This document shows, piece by piece, positions 56,751-64,000 of a stretch of 64,000 bases of DNA. Positions within the stretch are counted from its first letter, which is position 1. Each line of letters opens with the position of its first letter. The stretch is from the NCBI GenBank assembly GCA_947561395.2, contig OX387193.1, positions 33,616,255-33,680,254 of the forward strand. The letters run 5' to 3'. This stretch comes from Buxus sempervirens. Its lineage: Eukaryota; Streptophyta; Magnoliopsida; Buxales; Buxaceae. The notes under the pieces were generated by a model. The model made no database searches. It had not been told where the DNA came from and was given only the letters and a program-made list of their open reading frames with translations. The position numbers were made by a program, and so were the translations under genes.

Positions 56751-58190
56751 AGTAAGTAACATGAATATTTGATTAACATACTAAGTAAGTAATATGAATT
56801 TTATCCCTAAATGGTCAAAATCAATCATAAAATTTAAAAACCATATGTTTTATCTTGTACTTGATTGCCTTCTTTTGCTTGTATGATCTAACTATGTGTT
56901 GTTGTTTGTAGGTTCACTTTGCATCGAACTTTATCGAAAGAACATTCAACAAGAGGCTTTTCAATCCAACTATAGAAATCTTAATTTATTGGTAAGTAAT
57001 TGATTTTTTTGAATCTTATTTCTAGTTATTTATTTTTAAAATTATCCAATTTTTTTATGCCATTCAATAATTGATTTTTATGAATCTTATTTTCAGTTAT
57101 TTATTTTTAAAATTATCCAAATTATTTGTATGTTGAATCTATGAATAGCTATAGTTGAACAATTGCGTTCTTATTAAAAAAATATACATCTATTAAGTTT
57201 TTTTATTTTTCTGTATTTATTTCATTTCTATATTTTGTTTTAAATAACATTAATTGTATAGTACAAATATTTTCTTCAACCATATTATTTACTATAAAAT
57301 AATTTAAATGCAATTGTAAATATTTTTGAGCATTAGTAAATAAATATTCTTTAATTCAATGTATTTCTTAAGTTCTTCGTGTAATTACATCTTAATACAA
57401 GTATCGTATGTGTTATTTTCAGGTTCTCTTTTCTACAGTGCTTAGCATTGTGGTATTCTCTAGGTTCCGTATTTTTTTTTCATAACTGTATATTCGGTTC
57501 ATAGCTATTATGTTCACATTCAGTTATGATATGTTTTTCTGGTTGAAATGTTCACATTTCCTTCATCCATTTCATTCGTCGTGCATCATTATGTTATGAC
57601 TGTGATAAGAAAATTTTGTGATATCATCAGCTTATCTTCATAATTGTGTATATGTTCATATATCTATTTATATTATAGTTAAATCAAATTCTTGCCTATG
57701 ACACTTAATTCTTTGCCATCACAATTAATTTTTCACGATTTCTATTCCTTGTGATTTGAGTTAGTTATGCTTGGTGATGACAAATATGTGAAGAATTAGG
57801 ATAAAAGTTGGTACAAGCAAATATTATGATACCAACTGAGATATTATAGTTCATTATAAATGTTTATCATATCTTAATTACATTCAGATCTCCTATCTCT
57901 TATTTGCATTTTTGTTCTTCTACAATACTTTACTTCTATGCTCCAAATTTTTTGTTCTTGTAATCTTGTATTGGGCATGTTCTCTTCTATTGACTTTACT
58001 TATCAAAAGCTTATATTGTCTTGCTATATTTCAAATTTGTCTCATTATTTTGTTATTATTATAGTTGAAAAAATTCCTTGCTTATTATTACATTTTATTT
58101 TTTTACAAGGTGATAAATTCATCGTCTTAAATTTTTTTTTGCTTTCATGTTAATTATTGTTGCTTATGAATAATATTTTAGTGGACTACA
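56751..58190 (+). other. AT-rich Helitron 5' region without genes
   Basis: The sequence is strongly AT-rich, with a local duplication (TTGATTTTTNTGAATCTTAT at about 57001 and 57069). No domain is recognisable in any frame. Short frames such as 57938-58153 are hydrophobic only because of T-richness. Confidence 0.55.
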
Positions 58191-59295
58191 ATGGGAAAAC
58201 ATCAAAGCAAAAATAAGGATGTCAAACACAATGCTACCATTGAAGGTTTGTGATTCCTTTTTTGCTTTTCCTTTTTTTCCAAATGCATTTTTATATATGT
58301 ATAACAGTTTATTTTAAATTTCTTAATATCTTGAATACCAATGTTTACAGACAAGCTCATGCATCGTCGTCAAGTACAACGTGAGTACTATGCTAGATTA
58401 AGTATACAAGAAAAACGAGAAAGATATTTAAAGAGAAAAGAAGCTGAAAGGAAAAAAAAATCTTCATAAACTTTTCATTGCTGATTCAATCAAAGAAATT
58501 CCTTCAATAGAAAAAAAAAGATGAAGGTGTGTAAATGACATTTGAAATTTTTTCTTCTTTTATTTTATTAAATAGATATATAGCTACTTTGTACATTTTT
58601 ATTTTGCTAATTAACATAAATGAAACAGGAAATAATGAAAAGAAAGGAAAAGCTCCACAAATATCTCCATGTCATGAAATTGGTATATTCTATTATTTAA
58701 AAACAATATTATGTTCCAAATTGTTCTAAATCTAAGAAACAATACAATTCAATAATTAGATCTATTATGATAGAAGATATCTTCATGCAAGAGAACATAA
58801 TAGTTGGCCAACACAGCCTACCAAAAAGTCCGATGATTTTACTCAAGCCAACGTTTAAAAGTGATAACATGGCTTCAACAAGTAAGCATAAAGGTACGCA
58901 ATTTCTTTTCTACTTATATTGCAGTTCTTATGATTTATAAGCTAGAGTCAATGGATGAGCCCAAATTAGTAAGTTCCTAGATACTTACAAAATTCGACAA
59001 AGTTATGCTACTTTGATTTGGTTCAGCTGTAGACCATCAATGCTTGGAAACAAACTTAGATCCAACGATGACTCTTAGTCATCTTACCAACTATAGGTGC
59101 CTTAGCATTTGAGGTGTGAGCCTTAGGTCTTCAGACGCATAGAATGAGACATTGAACCAATTTGATTATGAGCAAAGTGATAATACACTCTATTACATTG
59201 TTTAACGAAACAATTTTATTCATATTCTTCAACGATGTCCCCTAAACGAAAGGACAATTTCAGATCGAATCAATCAAAAAGGCATAAAAAACAAG
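58191..59295 (+). pseudogene. Helitron Rep, 5' exons
   Basis: ATG at 58191 (MGKHQSKNKDVKHNATIE) runs to a donor GAAG/GTTTG at 58246. The acceptor TTTACAG/AC at 58350 joins in phase to KLMHRRQVQREYYARLSIQE..RYLKRKEAERKK, a basic helix-rich N-terminus usual in plant Helitron proteins. An A-run near 58451-58459 shifts the frame. Further exon-like pieces lie at 58629-58682 (after AAACAG) and about 59232-59295 (ending AACAAG/GTAAT). Exon choice rests on splice consensus and phase, so the details are tentative. Confidence 0.5.
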
Positions 59296-59427
59296 GTAAT
59301 CTTTATATATATATATATAAATACAAAATATTGCCAAAAAAAAAAAAACATTGAATCTATGATAGGCAATAAAGTTTAATATATGAACTTTCTCAACTAA
59401 AACAAATTATAATCTCTATTTTTACAG

Positions 59428-60297
59428 ACGTAGTTGATAAAGCCATACCTTCAGAAGCTACCATTTTGAAACAACACATCTGTAACTATTGTGGAGCAAA
59501 AACGTTTCCTCATGAGCCAAAAAACTTTTGTTGCTTTGATGGGAAGGTGCTTCTTACTTCAAATCACGTTCCTGATGAGCTTCTTCGACTGTTTACCTCC
59601 TCTATTGAAGATGCTATACAATTTCGCAAATGTGTTAGAACATTCAATAACACATTTGCTTTCATGTCTATTGGTGTTAAATATGACAAAAACCTTTATC
59701 AGAGGAATCGAGGTGTGTATACATTTAAGGTCCAAGGACAGATGTATCATTTCATAAATGAGTTGCTACCTCCAAATGGACATCCATCACACTTGCAATT
59801 ATACTTCTATGATACTGATCATGAAGTGGATAATAGAATTTATCAATCATCGAAGTTAAGGATTGATGTGACGAGAAGCTTAATTGATATATTGGCAGTT
59901 AATCCATACTGCAAATTCTTTCGTAGTTTGAAAGATGTCCCTAGAATTGAGAGCAATGAAATATTTATAAGATTAGATCCAAAACTAGATCAAAGGACTC
60001 ATAATGCTCCATTAGCATCTCAAGTTGCAGGAATTTGGATTGAAGATGCTACTAATATCACACCTGGAGAGCGTGATATAATTGTCTTCAATCATTATGG
60101 AAACAGTCAAAAGGTGCATCATTATTTTGGATGTTATGATCCTGTACAATATCCATTACTGTTTCCATATGGAGATTGTGGTTGGCATCACTAAATTCAT
60201 AAAGTCGATCAATCAAATCATTCTGAATATTTAGATGAAATCTTAACTAATTCAAATTTCAAATCATCTGAAGATTTGATTGAGCATGAAGATAGAG
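59428..60297 (+). pseudogene. Helitron Rep, Helitron_like_N exon
   Basis: It begins after the acceptor TTTTTACAG/AC at 59427. It encodes a zinc-finger-like start (HICNYCGAKTFPHE..NFCC) and then a Helitron_like_N domain (FNNTFAFMSIGVKYDKNLYQ, GVYTFKVQGQMYHFINELLP, LQLYFYDTDHEVDNR, HYFGCYDPVQYPLLFPYGDC). It is open for over 240 codons, then has a TAA at 60192-60194, and continues in phase to a donor at 60298 (GATAGAG/GTATAT). In active Helitrons this part precedes the HUH nuclease. The copy is decayed but not old enough to lose most codons. Confidence 0.8.
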
Positions 60298-60386
60298 GTA
60301 TATATGTTTTACTTCATAGAAATATTTTCCATTAACATCAACATAAAAAACAAATTAATTATTGCTCTCCTCAATCAGTTTTGCAG

Positions 60387-61957
60387 ACAAAAAGTTAGAT
60401 AAAAAATATATCATGCCGTCAATACTATTCTCACAAGCTACAAATCCGACCACAAACAACTTCGATTATATTACAATCTGGTCGGCTATTACAACAATTT
60501 GTTGTTGATATGTACATAAAAATTGAGAGCTGTCACTTTGATTATATTCGGAATTATTAACACAAAATTCGTGCTGATTTGTACAAAGGAATTGTTGATA
60601 GTGTTAGTGCGGGTGAAATTCAAGGTTCAAGAATTGGAAAAAGAATTGTACTTCCAAGATCATTTATCAGAGGTCCAAGAGATATGCGTCATTGTTTTCT
60701 TGATGCTATGGCTTTAGTTCAACATTTTGGGAAGCCTGACATTTTTCTGACAATGACTTGTAATCCAAGATGGGTAGAAATAAAAAGCGAATTATGTGAA
60801 GTTGAAGAAGCTCAAAACAAACCAGACTTGATCTCTAGAATATTTAAAGCAAAAGTGGAAGAATTGAAGATGGATTTGTTCAAAAGAAATATGTTTGGCC
60901 ATGTTGCTGCACACGTTCATGTTATCGAATTCCAAAAAAGAGGACTTCCTCATGCTCACTTCTTGATTATATTGGATAGAAGATCCAAAATCAAAAGTCC
61001 AGATATGTATGATGAAATCGTATCTGCTGAGCTTCCAAATAAACAGAAGCAACCACATTTGTATAATATGGTTGTTTAGCATATGATGCATGGACCATGT
61101 GGTGCATTAAATCCAACAAATGTTTGTATGCAGAATGGACATTGCAAAAATCATTATCCTCCTGAATTCTGTCAATTTACTACACAATCAAAGAACTTTT
61201 ATCCAATATACAAACGAAGAGATGCAGAACAAGTAACAGTGAGAAATGCTGTATTAGATTATCGTTGGGTTGTTCCTTACAATCCACAATTATTGGCAAA
61301 ATATGATTGTCATATGAATGTTAAAATTTGCTCAACAATCAAAGCTGTCAAGTATTTGTACAAATACATCTACAAAGGGCATGATAGAGTATCATTTCAA
61401 TTAGTTGGCAACAATTCTGAAGATGTTGATGAAATTTAGCAATTCCAATCTACAAGATGGATATCTCCACCAGAAGCAATGTGGAGGATTTACAGATTTC
61501 CATTAAATGAAATGCATCCATCTGTAACAAATTTACAGCTTTACCTTGAAAATATGCAAATTATTGCATTTCAAGAAGGTGAAAATCTACAAAGTTTGAT
61601 GCAAAGTGAACGAGGATCAAGAACAATGTTAACTGAGTATTTTCATATGAATGAAATTGATGATGCTGCACGTTAGTATTTTTATTGAGAATTTCCACAA
61701 CACTTTGTTTGGGACAATGGTAGGAAATTTTGGAAATGCAGAAAGCAAAAAATTGCTATTGGCAGAATTGTTGCTGCAAATCCGATGGAAGGAGAGAGAT
61801 ATTATCTACGATTGTTGCTGAATCACATCAAAGGTGCTACTTCGTATGACAATCTAAAAACCGTTTGTGGCATTCAGTACTCAACTTTTCAAGAAGCAGC
61901 CCAATTATTAGGATTACTTGAACATGATAATAGCTTGGAAAAATGTCTATCTGAGGC
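60387..61957 (+). pseudogene. Helitron Rep, HUH endonuclease exon
   Basis: The exon opens after TTTTGCAG and carries SCRQYYSHKLQIRP and GRLLQQFVVDMYIKIE. The HUH block is FQKRGLPHAHFLIILD (about 60942-60990), with histidines in HAH. The two tyrosines expected for strand transfer lie in KAVKYLYKYIYKGHD (about 61350-61390). Further downstream is PPEAMWRIYRFPLNEMHPSV (about 61470). In-frame stops occur at 60558, 61077, 61437, 61674 and 61683, so no functional Rep can be made. The exon runs straight into LTR-F at 61958. The PIF1-like helicase is not in the window. Confidence 0.85.
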
Positions 61958-64000
61958 TGTAACGCCCCGGATCTGTGTTGTTCAATAAAGATATAACACG
62001 TCTCACGGAGGTTAGGCAAGGATCGTTAATCAATTATGATCGCTGGATAATCATCTAACTATAACCTGTCAGAGCGCACAAATTGATTCATCCAAGAATG
62101 TAACATTTAGAATTTAACTAGAATCATATGGTTCAACTCCAAATAGACTTTAATACACCTCAAACCTTCAAATTACTCAAATTCGGAACAAGATAACCTA
62201 CAAGTCTAAGGAAGGTAATTGTAATCTTCCTCCCTATAAGCCTCAGCAGGATCTACCCCAGTAGTCGCCTCACCACGAGTATTTGAAAATCAAAACAAAA
62301 CAACAGAGTGAGATACGAATATCTCAGCAAGTAGCACATGCATGCAGAAATAGTTAATCACAGTTCAAAGCTATGCATCGATAAACATTTCGTACAATTA
62401 AACAACTAACATCAATTTCAAGTTCAAACCAAAACCCATTTCATCAGTCAAATCACATCTCAGTTAAGTACGGCAACACATCGATTGGTCAATGTCATGA
62501 CTATTGTTTGGTTGATAAATTAAACATGCCAAGTAGACACTCCACACCTCCATGTACACAGTTCCGGCCTACTCAGGGTTTCGGAAACTCTGAAATGACG
62601 GCCTACTCAGGGTTTCGTCATCCAATGCAGGCCTACTCCCCGGGTTTCTGCATTGACAACCAGGCCTACTCAGGGTGTCTGGCTGCTCTACACCGGTCGT
62701 GGCAACACACAAGGCCATGCAATTCTAACAACCAACAATAACATTACATTACTAAGCTTAAACATCTGGATCCAGGACAAGCTAAACCAAAACAGTAAAA
62801 CATCGTATAATCTCAATTCCAACATCAAAGTAAAACCATTCATTCCACATCATGTATAACTCATCACAGTTCATCACCTGTCTCTCTGGACCAAGCAGTA
62901 TCTCAATACTTTCAGTATTTTCTCATTTCCGCAAACCATGCCATTTGAATACAAAACACAGTTATTTATACCAAGACAATACATTCAGAATTTTCCAAAC
63001 AAGTGAAACCAGAAGTCAATAATTTCTCGATCAAAACTGTGTACAAATTCAAGGATAAAACAAACTAGGAACTCCTACTATTTTGGTATCCAGCACAACA
63101 CATACAATTAACCTAATCTCAAACTTAGAAACCTTTAAGAATTTGCCACTAGAATTTCCTCTAGAAATTTCATAAGTAATGCAGGTTCTAAGGTTCCCAA
63201 ACAAGTGATTGATTAAATGGTATCATCCTCAAGTCATCAAAATTACTCTTGGTTCAGTCGGAAATCAAATTCGGCAAGTATAATTGGGTATGCGCTCACT
63301 TCCTGAAGTGAGCGCCAGGTGAGCGCCAGTCGGCGGATAGGAAACAGGCTAAAATCGACTATGCGCTCACTCGACGCTAAGTGAGCGCGAGCTGAGCGAG
63401 AGAAGGGCGCGAGAAGGGCGCGGGATAGGCACGAGATAGGCGCATCTAATTTAAGTGGGCGCGAGCTCGGCGCCAGGTCAATATTTCTATGCGCCTACTT
63501 CCTGAAGTGGGCACAAGTGGGCGCCAAGTGAGCGGATACCCACTGCGATTTTCAAGTCTCTGTAATTTCGAGATCTCCATGTCTGGCTGATTTGTTTCGG
63601 TCTGTAATTGTTCCAATACACTCCCAATGTTCCCAGAATACTTCCCAACCAGTTTTGGATTTAATCTAAACACCTTTAATTTCAAATTGAATTTCAATCT
63701 CACGTTCGGACTCATGGTATTCCAGAAAACCAGAAAACTCACAATACACCAATGCATTTCAAAATACATCACGAATAAACTAAAACCTCAGTTGTAAAAC
63801 AGTGCTACTCACCCGTATACGCTTATCCCAGAATAAAAGCTTACTCCACAACCGGCCGATCACGATTTCCGGCTGCGCGTGAGGATGCAAATGTAGCCGA
63901 ACGGATCCTCTGCTCGCGAGAGAAATAACCCACCGAACTCCGACTCCAATAACCTCCTAGTAGCTCTTGCGATTCTTGTTCTTCACAGGCATAACCCTAA
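61958..64000 (-). mobile_element. LTR-F: Tekay/Del-like LTR, reverse strand, runs off the window
   Basis: Plus-strand TGTAACGCCCCGG at 61958 is the 3' terminus of a reverse LTR inserted in the Helitron Rep exon. GAGGC (61953-61957) is the expected target copy. The module GCTACTTGCTGAGATATTCG is present in reverse at 62306-62350, although a clear acceptor AG is not. Short repeats of GGCCTACTCAGGGTTTCG lie at 62565-62680. A palindromic cluster is at 63290-63535, and a donor-like CGG/GTGAGTAGCACT at 63812. It could be solo or the end of a full element. Confidence 0.78.
63290..63535. repeat. GCGCTCAC palindrome cluster in LTR-F
   Basis: GCGCTCACTTCCTGAAGTGAGCGC (shown by its arms GCGCTCAC and GTGAGCGC) has a perfect 8-bp stem. 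GCGCTCAC..GTGAGCGC recurs at 63363-63388, with variants GCGCCTAC..GTGGGC at about 63491-63513 and many direct GTGAGCGC copies between. It lies about 280-520 bases inside the putative LTR intron. Confidence 0.85.

Larger units (their letters stand above)
54933..61957 (+). mobile_element. Decayed RepHel Helitron, 5' part
   Basis: The probable 5' terminus is TCCTATACCTATATAAGAAG followed by AAAGTTTGG, of the TCTATAC...AAAGAAAG kind seen in plant Helitrons. About 3.2 kb of AT-rich non-coding DNA follows, then an intron-split Rep gene (58191-61957). LTR-F interrupts it at 61958, and any helicase half must lie beyond 64000. The Rep part has several in-frame stops, so the copy is inactive. No 3' hairpin or CTRR end can be seen in the window. 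Confidence 0.7.

Noticed and set aside
1-64000. Host protein-coding gene, tRNA, rRNA or microRNA precursor.
   Set aside because: No frame shows a non-transposon domain, and no cloverleaf or rRNA sequence was recognised. The palindromes found are tied to LTR clusters.

Overview
This is nuclear DNA of a flowering plant, probably a eudicot with a large, repeat-rich genome. The evidence is plant-only repeat families: Ogre/Tat, Athila, copia, a RepHel Helitron, and long LTRs with Tekay/Del-like ends. The species cannot be named from the sequence. I see no host gene, tRNA or rRNA. Nearly every base can be assigned to transposable elements inserted into one another.

Layout. 1-3366 holds three long LTRs with Tekay/Del-like ends (R reverse; P and Q forward), lying in the LTR of an Athila fragment (3367-8470, forward). 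At about 8470 Athila abuts a reverse-strand copia fragment, which reappears at 33306-33545 and 53531-53690. Into copia went a forward solo LTR, E (10050-33305, AATCA on both sides). Into E went a reverse Ogre-like element, Ogre-B (10677-26877, GTACC on both sides). Into Ogre-B went LTR D (about 16429-23316), and into D went solo LTR C (17041-21219, ATTTA on both sides). That is five levels. E also holds a reverse solo LTR, A (27258-30563). Copia was hit again by a forward Ogre, Ogre-A (33546-53530, ATGGG on both sides), with LTRs of about 3 kb that are almost identical. Ogre-A is therefore the youngest insertion. From about 54933 to the window end lies a decayed Helitron with an intron-split Rep gene, interrupted at 61958 by a further reverse LTR, F.

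The parts of Ogre-A are typical of the lineage: tRNA-Arg-type primer site, extra ORF1, two minisatellites, gag, a long protease open frame that also carries a G-patch-like segment, then RT, RNase H, a second archaeal-type RNase H, integrase and a polypurine tract. It looks nearly whole, with about two breaks. Ogre-B, Athila and copia are broken fossils.

The most interesting signals are non-coding. (1) The Tekay/Del-like LTRs share a splice-donor-like word (GTAAGTAGCA) near the promoter and a branch point, pyrimidine tract and AG module 250-500 bp before the LTR end, as if each LTR carries an intron of 2-3 kb. (2) About 200-400 bases inside that putative intron, each LTR has a cluster of GC-rich palindromic words whose sequence is private to that LTR. 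The two Ogre elements have equivalent clusters next to the TATA box and again downstream. (3) The minisatellite before Ogre gag is an array of small hairpins whose stems vary but still pair. (4) Ogre-B ends at both sides in the same LTR terminus, inverted.
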